Of a stretch of DNA of 64,000 bases, positions 8,821 to 17,262 are shown piece by piece. The notes under the pieces were generated by a model, which saw only the letters and a list, made by a program, of their open reading frames with translations, was not told the origin of the DNA and made no database searches. This DNA comes from Myxococcales bacterium (GTDB lineage: Bacteria; Myxococcota_A; Polyangia; Palsa-1104; JAEUJZ01), in NCBI GenBank assembly GCA_016794365.1, contig JAEUKB010000041.1, positions 1 to 64,000 on the forward strand. The letters are read 5' to 3'. Position 1 is the stretch's first letter, and each line of letters opens with the position of its first letter. The translations under genes were made by a program, and so were the position numbers.

Positions 8821-9914
8821 GGGAGCCCGCTCGGAACGCGCGCAGGAACCTGTGGCAGCTTCGACAAGTCTGTCAGTCCTTCTGTCAAAAACACCACAAG
8901 CTGACGCTTTTCCTGCGCAGTCAGATGCAGCGCTCCGGTACGCAGTCGTGAGTCTATGTTTTCGACGGGATACACCTGTCCGGTACCGGCTCCCTGATCG
9001 TAGAAATCGACCACTTGTTCCAAGGTAGAAAACGCTCCGTTGTGCATGTACGGAGCCGTCTTTGCGACATTCCGTAGCGTCGGTGTCTTGAACGCATGAC
9101 GATGCTGGGGATCGCGCGTCACTTCCTCTCGTCCAATGTCTTTGGTGAGCTGCATCAGACCGCGCTCAGGAATGCCTGTGACACGAAACTCTGTTGCGGA
9201 AAACTCCGGTCCTTCGACTCCGTTAAACAGCGGAACGTAGTGACAAAACGAGCAGTGTGCTTTGCCAAAGAAGACTTCAAATCCAGCGATGGCGTCGGGA
9301 GACATCGCGGCTGTATCTCCTCGTAAGTAGCGATCGATCGGCGCATCGTTGGCAATCACGCTGCGACCAAACGCTGCAATCGCACGCGCCATGGATGTTG
9401 CCGTCAGCTCTCCGTACGCGGCGGCAAAGCGTGACTGATAGTCCGCAATGGACGATACCCGCGCGAGCGCAGAAGCAATGGAAGAGCCCATCTCTTGTGC
9501 GTTTTCAATCGGAAGGAGTGCTTGATCTTCCAGCGTGCTGACACGTCCATCCCAGAACTGCGCAAACTGATAACGGACATCGAACAGCGACGGCGAAGAG
9601 CGCGTAAGATCTCCGCCCCGAGGATCGGCCAGCGCGCGTCCCACCGGCAGTCCGTCACTCATCGCTTTGTCGGGATGATGACAGCTACTACACGCGATTT
9701 TTCTATTTTCGGACAGGATCGGATCAAAGAACAGGAGCCGTCCCAGCTCGATCCGTTCCGGGGTTGTGACGTTGTCTGCTGGATCCGCAAACACTTCTTC
9801 AGGAATGCGCACCAGCGACAGACCTGGCGGTGGCGGCTGCACATTCCCACAGCCGAAAAGGAGTCCTCCCAAGCCAAGTAGGAATGCATGCGGAAGAGCG
9901 AACGGACTGTTCAT
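8799..9914 (-). CDS. Di-haem cytochrome-c peroxidase/MauG family lipoprotein
   Basis: 371 residues. The signal peptide ends in lipobox LLFGC (Cys22), so the protein is probably lipid-anchored in the periplasm. Two haem c sites are visible: CSSCH at 75-79 and CSFCH at 221-225, the arrangement of bacterial di-haem peroxidases. The segments LGRLLFFDPILSENRKIACSSCH and FKTPTLRNVAKTAPYMHNG are characteristic of the family. It would reduce hydrogen peroxide with cytochrome electrons, or act as a MauG-type oxidase. It is the third gene of an operon, 18 bp after the porin and behind the imelysin-like gene, so a role in iron or metal handling is plausible. The last codons and stop lie inside the 20-bp repeat array. 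Confidence 0.9.
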   Translation of the reverse strand: MNSPFALPHAFLLGLGGLLFGCGNVQPPPPGLSLVRIPEEVFADPADNVTTPERIELGRLLFFDPILSENRKIACSSCHHPDKAMSDGLPVGRALADPRGGDLTRSSPSLFDVRYQFAQFWDGRVSTLEDQALLPIENAQEMGSSIASALARVSSIADYQSRFAAAYGELTATSMARAIAAFGRSVIANDAPIDRYLRGDTAAMSPDAIAGFEVFFGKAHCSFCHYVPLFNGVEGPEFSATEFRVTGIPERGLMQLTKDIGREEVTRDPQHRHAFKTPTLRNVAKTAPYMHNGAFSTLEQVVDFYDQGAGTGQVYPVENIDSRLRTGALHLTAQEKRQLVVFLTEGLTDLSKLPQVPARVPSGLPIPSAAK

Positions 9915-9932
9915 CAGACACTCCCTTCTTCG

Positions 9933-11303
9933 CTAAAACTGATACGCCACCGCGACGTTTAGCTGGTTTTGGTTGCTGCCGATGACCTCGGTGTAGCGAT
10001 GCTGATAGTCCAGCTTCAGCGCCACTTCCAAGATCGGACGGAAGGTGAGTCCTGCGGTGTACACCGTTCGATCATTGCCTGGCTTGCGCACAAGTCCAAG
10101 GCCCGATCCGACGACATCCAGCTGGGTATCGGTGCGCTCGTAGCGACCAAAGAAAAGGAGCTGCATCCCTTGATTCTGCGGCACCAGTCGCAGCAGATCG
10201 TAGGACAGCTCGACGTAGCCTCCGATGAGCTGTCGCGACACCGGACCGCTCGTCGGACGAGTCCACGAAAGCACCTGATTCAGACGCTCGACATCGCTGA
10301 TGTACAGATAGGAAAGCTGGCCACGCAGCGTCAGGCCGAAGCGCGACAGCTTGGTATCGAGCGCCGCCACCGTCACCGACACATCCCCAAGGTTCGGATC
10401 GCCCTGCCCCGCTCGTCCCCAGTAGCCCGACAGACCGATGTTGCCGCCGAGAAACGGTGCGTAGTCGATTCGTCCCACGAGTCCCCAGTCGCGCGCGCGA
10501 ATGTCACTTTCTTGACGGCCTCCGCGAATGCCAGCGTCGGCAGAAAAGCCTTCCGCGCGCAGTCCCGGCGTCACATAAAGCTGGTAGCGCATAGGCCCCG
10601 CCGCGCCGTAGACACCCGCGACGATCTGCTGCCACGTACTTGGGACAATCAGCAGATCCGCGTCGGGACGCTCGGCGCCGTTGAAGGTCGAAGGCTCGTG
10701 ATAGATGTTGATGAGCCCGACCGGCATCACGCTCATTCCGACGCGAAAGTTCAGCCAGCGTCGGAACATGAAGTCGAGCAGCGCTTGTTCGACCGCGACC
10801 TCGCCGTTGGTTCCCGACGTGGTGAGCGCGTGCTCGTACTCGATCTCGGAAAAGAAGCGAATGTGATCGGTGAAGTTGTAGCCAAAAAACAGCACCGTCC
10901 GACGAAGATCGACCACCGTGGGCAGGGTTCCTCCGATCGGTGCATTCAGGATTGCTTCGCCATATCCACCGACGGCGGCTCCCCGCAGCTTGTTCGTCCG
11001 CGCATCCAGCGCAACGTCGATCTGCGACTGCCGAGGCAAGCTGACGGCACCGCCTTTGCGTGCTGCGCTCTTGGGTGCGTCTCCGAGAAGCTGCGGCGAC
11101 TGCATCGGAATGTCATCGTCTTCGGGGGCCAGCTCGATCGCTGGACCGACCGCCGTCGCTGAACCTGTCGCTGAACCGGAACCAACAGCGGCGGATCCAT
11201 CGACGGATGTCGCGCCCTGGGTCCACGCCGGATCGGCCCACAGACACATCGCACACAGCACCAGCCAGCTTGCTCTCCGCTTGTCGATTCCCACAGCGCG
11301 CAT
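9933..11303 (-). CDS. Outer-membrane porin, phosphate-selective porin O/P-like
   Basis: 456 residues with a signal peptide (cleavage near WTQ-GA, residue 28), a Ser/Ala/Gly-rich linker, and a long beta-barrel region with alternating strands ending in aromatic YQF, the usual C-terminal signature of Gram-negative porins. Segments such as RRTVLFFGYNFTDHIRFFSE, RVGMSVMPVGLINIYHEP and FNGAERPDADLLIVPSTWQQ match the OprO/OprP-like porin group. The substrate cannot be read from the sequence. The start codon overlaps the stop of the imelysin-like gene (TGATG at 11301-11305), which suggests translational coupling, and the di-haem peroxidase follows after 18 bp. Confidence 0.85.
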   Translation of the reverse strand: MRAVGIDKRRASWLVLCAMCLWADPAWTQGATSVDGSAAVGSGSATGSATAVGPAIELAPEDDDIPMQSPQLLGDAPKSAARKGGAVSLPRQSQIDVALDARTNKLRGAAVGGYGEAILNAPIGGTLPTVVDLRRTVLFFGYNFTDHIRFFSEIEYEHALTTSGTNGEVAVEQALLDFMFRRWLNFRVGMSVMPVGLINIYHEPSTFNGAERPDADLLIVPSTWQQIVAGVYGAAGPMRYQLYVTPGLRAEGFSADAGIRGGRQESDIRARDWGLVGRIDYAPFLGGNIGLSGYWGRAGQGDPNLGDVSVTVAALDTKLSRFGLTLRGQLSYLYISDVERLNQVLSWTRPTSGPVSRQLIGGYVELSYDLLRLVPQNQGMQLLFFGRYERTDTQLDVVGSGLGLVRKPGNDRTVYTAGLTFRPILEVALKLDYQHRYTEVIGSNQNQLNVAVAYQF

Positions 11304-12124
11304 CAGGTCACATCCACGACAGTTGTCACAACCAGGCCCAGCGCCGGAGCCACCTTGCGCAAAAGCTCGGACAGCTCGGCGCAGCGACGAAGAAACAGCA
11401 CTTTGTCGCGGACTTGCTCGGTCGCGGTCACCCCGTCAAGCTGCCCAAGCAGTCCGAAAAAGAGCTGCTGAATCTGATCATCGAGCGTCGCATCCACCGA
11501 GTGAATCAGCTTCGACAGCGGCTGATACAGCGCCGACAGCCCCGACATTCCCATGCGCGCCGACACAAGCGACTGCCGCGCAAACGGACTGTCCGATCCA
11601 TCCAGCTTCGTGCTCATGACGATGACCAGCCCGGACATCGCGGAAAACAGCGCACCGACATCCAGCGTGCGTCCCGGATCAGCCACCGCGACCGGCAGTC
11701 GCACCGCCGCTTCAGCCAGCGCCCGCGCCCCGCGATTGAGCAAGAGCGCATCTGCCGTCGGCATCCCGAACAGCGGCTCCTCGAACACCCGCAGCCCGGT
11801 GCGTGTGAGCGGACTGTCCAGCTCTCCGTCGATGAGCGCATCCAGCTCTGGCGCGGCCAGCTTAAACAGTGTCACGCCTCGGTCGTAGGCCAGCCGAGCC
11901 CGAATCCAGCCCGCCTGCGCTCCGACGATGTTCTGCGTCCCAATGAGCGGCAGCGCGCGCTCGATGTCTAAGCTGGCAAGCGCCACCGCATCGGCTTGCT
12001 CGACGCCATGGCTGCGCAGCGTGGTCGCTACGATGGCGCTGGCTACATCCTTGGCGACGCGATGATCGGGACTACAGCCAAGCAGCGCCAGCACGCCCAG
12101 CGCACCCAGGAGCCGTTTCTTCAT
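11303..12124 (-). CDS. Imelysin/EfeO-like lipoprotein with altered GxHxxE motif
   Basis: 273 residues with lipobox LLGC (Cys17). The segment GWIRARLAYDR (W73, R77, Y80) followed by FKLAAPELDALID resembles the W-x3-R-x2-Y...ID core of imelysin and EfeO/EfeM proteins, which take part in periplasmic iron uptake. The second family motif, normally G-x-H-x-x-E, reads TGLRVFEEPLFG here, so the His is replaced by Arg112 while Glu115 remains. It is the first gene of a coupled operon with a porin and a di-haem peroxidase. Iron or haem handling is inferred from family and context. The assignment rests on two short motifs and is moderate. Confidence 0.6.
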   Translation of the reverse strand: MKKRLLGALGVLALLGCSPDHRVAKDVASAIVATTLRSHGVEQADAVALASLDIERALPLIGTQNIVGAQAGWIRARLAYDRGVTLFKLAAPELDALIDGELDSPLTRTGLRVFEEPLFGMPTADALLLNRGARALAEAAVRLPVAVADPGRTLDVGALFSAMSGLVIVMSTKLDGSDSPFARQSLVSARMGMSGLSALYQPLSKLIHSVDATLDDQIQQLFFGLLGQLDGVTATEQVRDKVLFLRRCAELSELLRKVAPALGLVVTTVVDVT

Positions 12125-12258
12125 GGCAGACAGTGGAAATCAGCATCCTCTGTCCTGCGTCAAGTGTTTTCCCGACTGCTTCCCACAGCGACGCACAACC
12201 GGACGAATCGGTCACGGCTGCGCGAAGGTGACTCGCAAGCTTTGCGGCAGCTTCGTCG

Positions 12259-14133
12259 CTAGCGACGCTTTTTGCCTTTTTTCTTTTTGCCCTTCTTTTG
12301 TTCCACCGGAGAGTCCGCAAACTCGTCTTTGACCGACGCCAAGACCTTGTCGAGCCCCAGCTGCAAGTTCGGCGGGAGCAGATCGGAATACAGGTAAGAC
12401 AGCACCACCAGCACTTGCTTGTTGACCAGCACTGCGGTCTTGGCTTTGACACCTTCTGCGCCGGAAAAGCTCAGCTCGGTGGCGGGCATGTTGTCGATGG
12501 AAAAGCTGCGTGGCTCGCCGAGTAGCGTCAAGCGTCCGGCTTTGATCTCTCGCTGCTTATCGGCGCGCACCAGTGCGACCGCTTGATCGAACGCGACCAA
12601 GACCTGCGCTTGCTTCTTAAACGGCGCTTCGTGCCGACGCACTGCGACATCAAGCTGCTGGAGCTTGCCGGTCAGATCGCCAAAGCGAATCGTCTGCGCG
12701 GTGCCTTCACCTTGCGGCTGGGGATCGCCGAGCAGCTTGGGAAGCACAAGACCGACACCAACACCCGGCAGCGAGTGCGCGACCGGCGATAGATCCGCTT
12801 CGGCTGCCGTGCCCGCTGGATCGCTGCCTGTCTGTGAGCCGCTCGTCGCTCCGCCACCTTTGCCCAGCGCTTGACCGAGCATCGTGCGACCAAAGCGCTC
12901 ACGGACGCTGGGATCGCTGGTCCACGGCTTGCCAATGAAGATCGCCGCGAGCACGCTGCCAAAGAGCGTCAGCGCCGACAGCGCCGCCATCGCTTGACCG
13001 ACCAGCTTGCTCGAGCCACTCGGCGGATCGGGATCGGACAGCCGCAGCGAAGGCAAAAGACCACTGCCGACCAAGAGCAGACCGACGACCAAGCCGCCAA
13101 CCAAGCTGGCTCGCTCTCCGCTGAGTACGGTCAGGATTGCCGACGGAATCAGCCCAGCCAGCGCGACCTTGCGCACGCGCGCGACCGTCTCTGGCGGCAG
13201 TCCCTTGGTGCGAATCGCCAGCGCCAGCAGCGCACCGATGACTCCAAACAGCGCCGGGGAAAAGCCAAACTTGCGCGGAATCAAGAGCTGCGGCGACGGA
13301 ATCACCGCACACAGCGCACCAGCGAGCAGGCTCAGCAAAACGAGGAGCAGAAAGCGACCTGTGCCCAGCATCCGCTCGGTCTGATAGCCCAGCGACAGCA
13401 GCACCGCGACGTTCAGCCCAACCGCGAGCAGCTGATCATGCAGAAGCCCACCGACGAGCAGCCGCCACAGCTCACCTTCCGATACAAAGCGCGGCACACA
13501 GATTCCCATCTGCAAGAGCGTCCACAGCGCGCCGTCCGGCCCAGCCCACAGACGAAACAGCCCGTAGAGCCCGATCAGCACCGCCAGAAGCACAAACGTC
13601 GCGATCGGCTTCTGCGCTTGCAGTCGCTCCTCGAAGCGTTCCACCGCTGCACCTTTGCTCGCTTCCGCTTGGGTCAGACGCGCTGCAAACTCGGCTGCCG
13701 TTTCCTGCGTCGGCACAACCTCGCCCTGGGCTTTGATCGCTTCCGCGAGCGGCCCCGACGGACTGCCCATCAGCACTTTGCCGTCGGAATCGATCTGATA
13801 CAGTTTCAGCCGCGATCCGTACGTCTCTGCCGCTTTGCGCAGCACATCGGGCAGCCAACCTTGGTTCGACAGCACCACGACATGCTGATCAGACACGCTT
13901 TCCGACGTAAGCCGCGCCAATCGAAGCTGAAGCGAGCGCTCGTCTTCCTTTACCGCGTCGAGGATGACGATGTATTCCGGCGGCTTATCGGGCCGCTCGA
14001 TGCGAAGCTGCACTTCCGTCTCATTCTGGCTATCGAGACGAACCGGCAGCGACGGCGACAACATGGCCGACACCAGCGAGCGAAAGCGGAGCGTGACCGG
14101 CGACAGCGGGCCAGGCCCAAGGGCTTCGAGCAT
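12259..14133 (-). CDS. Rhomboid-like membrane protein, probably catalytically inactive
   Basis: 624 residues. A soluble N-terminal part (1-170) is followed by about six hydrophobic helices from residue 175 to 360, a further helix near 385-410, a soluble domain, and a Lys/Arg-rich tail (KKGKKKKGKKRR). The membrane core has the rhomboid landmarks ELWRLL (221-226), H232 and N241 in helix 2, and GFSPALFG (290-297), where S292 sits at the nucleophile position. The last helix should carry a His two residues before a GG pair; here ASLVGGLVVG has Leu344 instead. The Gly after the Ser is also Pro. It is therefore probably an inactive rhomboid-type scaffold. The gene is single, on the minus strand, ahead of the imelysin operon (134-bp gap). 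The soluble domains are not recognised. Confidence 0.65.
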   Translation of the reverse strand: MLEALGPGPLSPVTLRFRSLVSAMLSPSLPVRLDSQNETEVQLRIERPDKPPEYIVILDAVKEDERSLQLRLARLTSESVSDQHVVVLSNQGWLPDVLRKAAETYGSRLKLYQIDSDGKVLMGSPSGPLAEAIKAQGEVVPTQETAAEFAARLTQAEASKGAAVERFEERLQAQKPIATFVLLAVLIGLYGLFRLWAGPDGALWTLLQMGICVPRFVSEGELWRLLVGGLLHDQLLAVGLNVAVLLSLGYQTERMLGTGRFLLLVLLSLLAGALCAVIPSPQLLIPRKFGFSPALFGVIGALLALAIRTKGLPPETVARVRKVALAGLIPSAILTVLSGERASLVGGLVVGLLLVGSGLLPSLRLSDPDPPSGSSKLVGQAMAALSALTLFGSVLAAIFIGKPWTSDPSVRERFGRTMLGQALGKGGGATSGSQTGSDPAGTAAEADLSPVAHSLPGVGVGLVLPKLLGDPQPQGEGTAQTIRFGDLTGKLQQLDVAVRRHEAPFKKQAQVLVAFDQAVALVRADKQREIKAGRLTLLGEPRSFSIDNMPATELSFSGAEGVKAKTAVLVNKQVLVVLSYLYSDLLPPNLQLGLDKVLASVKDEFADSPVEQKKGKKKKGKKRR

Positions 14134-14167
14134 GGCCTATTTTAAACCGTAATTTTTGTAGTTTTTA

Positions 14168-15145
14168 TTACCCTTGCGCTGCAATTTCGATCAGCGTGGG
14201 CAGCGTCGTCAGATCCAAGTTGCCGCCGCACAACAGCAGCGCCACCTTGCGCCCCGGCAGCGCCAGTCGTCCCGAGGTCAGCGTCGCCAGTGCCAGCGCC
14301 GCCGTCGGTTCCACCACTTGCTTGGCCCGCGAAAGGATCAGCAGCAGTGCCGAAGCGATCGCGGACTCACTAACGGTCACGATCTCGTCGCACAGCGCCT
14401 GCATCACCGGAAACGTCAGCGTACCGACCGACTGCGTCGCGACCCCGTCGGCGATCGTCTGAGGCTGCGCAATCCGTACGATCGATCCCTTCGCCAGCGA
14501 CTGCGCGGCATCACTTGCGACATCCGGCTCGACGCCAATCACGCGCACCGAAGGCTTTAGCGCTTTCACCGCCGTCGCAATGCCGCTGATCAGTCCGCCA
14601 CCACCGACGGGTACGATGATGGCGTCTACATCGGGACAGTCGCGCAGGATTTCCAGTCCGACGGTACCTTGACCGGCCATGATGTGCGGATCGTCAAACG
14701 GAGGCACCAGGACCGCGCCTCTTTCGTCGCACAGCCTGCGCGCGATCGCTTCCCGATCTTGCTGCCGTCGGTCGTAGAGCACCACCTCGGCACCGTAGCT
14801 GCGCGTCGCATCGAGCTTCACCTGGGGCGCATCGCTCGGCATCACGATCACCGCCGGAGTCTTCACAACCTGCGCCGCCAGCGCCACCCCTTGCGCGTGA
14901 TTTCCCGACGAAAACGCCACGACGCCACGCTGACGCTCGTCGGGTGTCAGCAGCAGCAGCCGATTGAGCGCACCGCGCAGCTTGAACGATCCCGAGCGCT
15001 GAAGGTGTTCGCCTTTGAGCCACAGCTCGCAGCCTGCGCGATCCGACAGCGCCTGACAGCGCAAAAGCGGGGTGTGATGGATGTGTCCGACAAGACGCAA
15101 AGCAGCGGCTTCAATGTCCGCAAGTGAGATCGGCCCGGCACGCAT
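14168..15145 (-). CDS. PLP-dependent threonine/serine dehydratase, catabolic type
   Basis: 325 residues, fold type II PLP enzyme. The Schiff-base lysine is K55 in SGSFKLRGA, the substrate-carboxylate loop is SSGNHAQG (79-86), and the phosphate-binding loop is GGGGL (181-185). There is no C-terminal ACT regulatory domain, so it resembles catabolic TdcB-type threonine dehydratases, serine racemases or hydroxyaspartate ammonia-lyases rather than biosynthetic IlvA. The likely reaction is threonine to 2-oxobutyrate and ammonia in the cytoplasm. It is divergent from thrS, with about 100 bp between the two starts, so the two threonine-using enzymes share a control region. Confidence 0.88.
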   Translation of the reverse strand: MRAGPISLADIEAAALRLVGHIHHTPLLRCQALSDRAGCELWLKGEHLQRSGSFKLRGALNRLLLLTPDERQRGVVAFSSGNHAQGVALAAQVVKTPAVIVMPSDAPQVKLDATRSYGAEVVLYDRRQQDREAIARRLCDERGAVLVPPFDDPHIMAGQGTVGLEILRDCPDVDAIIVPVGGGGLISGIATAVKALKPSVRVIGVEPDVASDAAQSLAKGSIVRIAQPQTIADGVATQSVGTLTFPVMQALCDEIVTVSESAIASALLLILSRAKQVVEPTAALALATLTSGRLALPGRKVALLLCGGNLDLTTLPTLIEIAAQG

Positions 15146-15235
15146 GGCCGCAAGATACCGTGGTCCGCGACTGTACGCATTGTCAGCAGGGCGTCTGTCG
15201 CGGTACTTATGGCTTCCCTACTTTTGTGTTTGATG

Positions 15236-15241
15236 AAGGAG
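15236..15241 (+). promoter_or_regulatory. Ribosome-binding site fixing the thrS start
   Basis: AAGGAG six bases before the ATG at 15248. It favours this start over the in-frame ATG at 15209, which has no such sequence. Confidence 0.8.
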
Positions 15242-15247
15242 AGCGTG

Positions 15248-17116
15248 ATGTCAGCGGCCCCGCCCAGTCCGGCAAATGAAGTTCACAGTGAAGCAGCGCT
15301 TGAGCGCATGCGTCACTCGACCGCGCACCTGTTGGCAGCAGCCGTTTCCGCGCTGTGGCCCGAAGCGCGCTTTGGCGTCGGTCCGGCCATCAAGTTTGGC
15401 TTCTATTACGACATCGATGTTCCCGTTCCGATCGGTCCCAAAGAGCTCGATCGCATCGAGCAAAAGATGCGTGAGCTGCGCAAAAAGAAGCTGCCGTTTG
15501 AGCGCATCGAGCTGCCGATCGAAGAAGCCATCGCCGAGATGGACAAGCGCGGACAGCGCTACAAAGTCGAGCTACTGACGCTGCTGCGCGACAAAGGCTC
15601 GACGGCGGTTGCCAAAGAAACCGGAGACGATAGCGTCGTCGATGGCGCGGGTGCAGCCTCTGTTTCGTTTTACAAGACCGGCGAGTTCGTCGATCTGTGT
15701 CGCGGTCCGCACGTCTCGGTGACCACCGAAATTGGCGCGTTCAAGCTAACCAACGTCGCTGGAGCGTACTGGCGCGGCGACGAGCGCAACCCACAGCTTC
15801 AGCGCATCTACGGCTTGGCCTTTCCGACGCAAGAAGAGCTGGATCGTCACATCCAGATGCTCGAAGAAGCCAAGCGTCGCGATCACCGTCGGCTTGGACA
15901 AGAGCTGGATCTGTTTACGTTTTCGGATCTCGTCGGTCCGGGTCTGCCGCTGTTTACGCCGCGTGGCACGCTGGTCCGGCGGCTGCTCGAAGACTTTGTG
16001 CAGTCGCTGCAAGAGCCGCTTGGTTATCGTCGGGTTCAGATCCCGCACATCACCAAAAATGACCTCTACAAGACCTCGGGACACTGGGACAAGTTCAACG
16101 AAGACCTGTTCCACGTTCGCGGCAAGAGCGGCGATGACTTCTGCATCAAGCCGATGAACTGTCCGCACCACACGCAGATCTTTGCGTGTCGTCAGCGCTC
16201 GTATCGCGATCTGCCGATTCGTCTGTGCGAAGTGACCAGCGTCTATCGCGACGAGCTGCCCGGAGCGCTGCAAGGTCTGTCGCGCGTTCGCATGATCACC
16301 CAAGACGACGCGCACGTCTTCTGCACGCCCGAGCAAGTCCAAGAAGAAGCGCTGCGCATCTACCAAATCATCGATGCGTTCTATCGTCCGTTTGGGATGC
16401 AGCTCTCGATTCGGCTGTCGCTGTGGGATGCCGAGCACCCGGAAAAGTATCTGGGAACGCCGGATCTGTGGGAAAGCGCGCAAGAGCAGCTTCGCTCGGT
16501 GCTGCGTCACAAAGGCGTGTCATGGGTCGAAGAAGCGGGCGAAGCAGCGTTCTACGGACCGAAGATCGACTTTACGGCCAAAGATGCGCTCGATCGGTCG
16601 TGGCAGCTTGCGACGATTCAGCTCGACTTCAACCTGCCCGCGCGCTTTGACCTCAAGTACATCGCAGAAGACGGTCAGCAGCGTCGTCCGGTGATGCTGC
16701 ATCGCGCGGTGCTCGGATCGGTCGAGCGCTTTATGTCGGTGCTGATCGAACACTACGCGGGAGCTTTTCCGACGTGGCTGTCGCCGCTTCAAGCGGTGGT
16801 GGTGCCGATCGCCGATCGTCACAACGAATACGCCCAGTCGGTCGTCGATAAGCTGGCGTCGGTGCCGCTGAAAAATGGCCTGGGTGGCGGCATTCGCGCT
16901 GAAGTCGATGATTCACGCGAGTCGATGCAAAAGAAGATCCGCAACGCGCAGCTTCAGAAGATTCCGTACATGCTGGTCGTCGGCGATCGCGAGCAAGCCG
17001 AAGGAGCCGCTGCGGTCCGTCTGCGCTCCGGTCAGGATCTGAAAGCCATGCCGCTCGACGCGATCATCACGCGCATCAGCACCGAGATCGAACAGCGCGC
17101 CGATCTGCCGGTCTAA
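15248..17116 (+). CDS. thrS: Threonyl-tRNA synthetase without an N-terminal TGS domain
   Basis: 622 residues from the ATG at 15248. The protein begins almost directly with the editing (N2) domain: HSTAHLLAAAV holds the HxxxH metal motif and CRGPHV the conserved Cys of the editing site. The catalytic class II core follows, with the zinc-binding KPMNCPHHTQIF, motif 2 in YRDELPG, QDDAHVFC, and motif 3 in HRAVLGSVERF, then a C-terminal anticodon-binding domain with VPYMLVVGDRE. The about 60-residue TGS domain found in E. coli ThrRS is missing, while an insertion sits in the editing domain before CRGPH. It charges tRNA-Thr in the cytoplasm. No T-box or other leader is seen. A second thrS elsewhere in the genome is possible but unknown. 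Confidence 0.95.
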   Translation: MSAAPPSPANEVHSEAALERMRHSTAHLLAAAVSALWPEARFGVGPAIKFGFYYDIDVPVPIGPKELDRIEQKMRELRKKKLPFERIELPIEEAIAEMDKRGQRYKVELLTLLRDKGSTAVAKETGDDSVVDGAGAASVSFYKTGEFVDLCRGPHVSVTTEIGAFKLTNVAGAYWRGDERNPQLQRIYGLAFPTQEELDRHIQMLEEAKRRDHRRLGQELDLFTFSDLVGPGLPLFTPRGTLVRRLLEDFVQSLQEPLGYRRVQIPHITKNDLYKTSGHWDKFNEDLFHVRGKSGDDFCIKPMNCPHHTQIFACRQRSYRDLPIRLCEVTSVYRDELPGALQGLSRVRMITQDDAHVFCTPEQVQEEALRIYQIIDAFYRPFGMQLSIRLSLWDAEHPEKYLGTPDLWESAQEQLRSVLRHKGVSWVEEAGEAAFYGPKIDFTAKDALDRSWQLATIQLDFNLPARFDLKYIAEDGQQRRPVMLHRAVLGSVERFMSVLIEHYAGAFPTWLSPLQAVVVPIADRHNEYAQSVVDKLASVPLKNGLGGGIRAEVDDSRESMQKKIRNAQLQKIPYMLVVGDREQAEGAAAVRLRSGQDLKAMPLDAIITRISTEIEQRADLPV

Positions 17117-17149
17117 GCCCTACCCTGCCCCACACGTCCCGACCTTACA

Positions 17150-17161
17150 CGATATATATCG
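17150..17161. other. 12-bp perfect AT palindrome upstream of kinase gene
   Basis: CGATATATATCG is a perfect palindrome about 100 bp upstream of the hybrid kinase start, followed by a second short palindrome TTACGTAA (17171-17178). They lie in the 146-bp gap between thrS and the kinase. They may be operator sites or a weak terminator region for thrS; nothing else is recognisable there. Confidence 0.4.
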
Positions 17162-17262
17162 AAACGAACCTTACGTAATTTCTTGATCAAATTGCGTGAG
17201 GGTGTGTCAGCACCACTATCAGAGTTGGTACGATAACAGAGAGTCACCCGACTTCTCTGCCG

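Noticed and set aside
9969..11162. A 397-codon plus-strand frame opposite the porin gene
   Set aside because: Arg/His-rich shadow; the porin ends with a proper C-terminal aromatic residue.
12871..14145. A 424-codon open frame on the plus strand opposite the rhomboid-like gene
   Set aside because: Its product is Arg/Gln-rich without domains, whereas the opposite strand has clear membrane helices and motifs. It is a shadow caused by codon bias.
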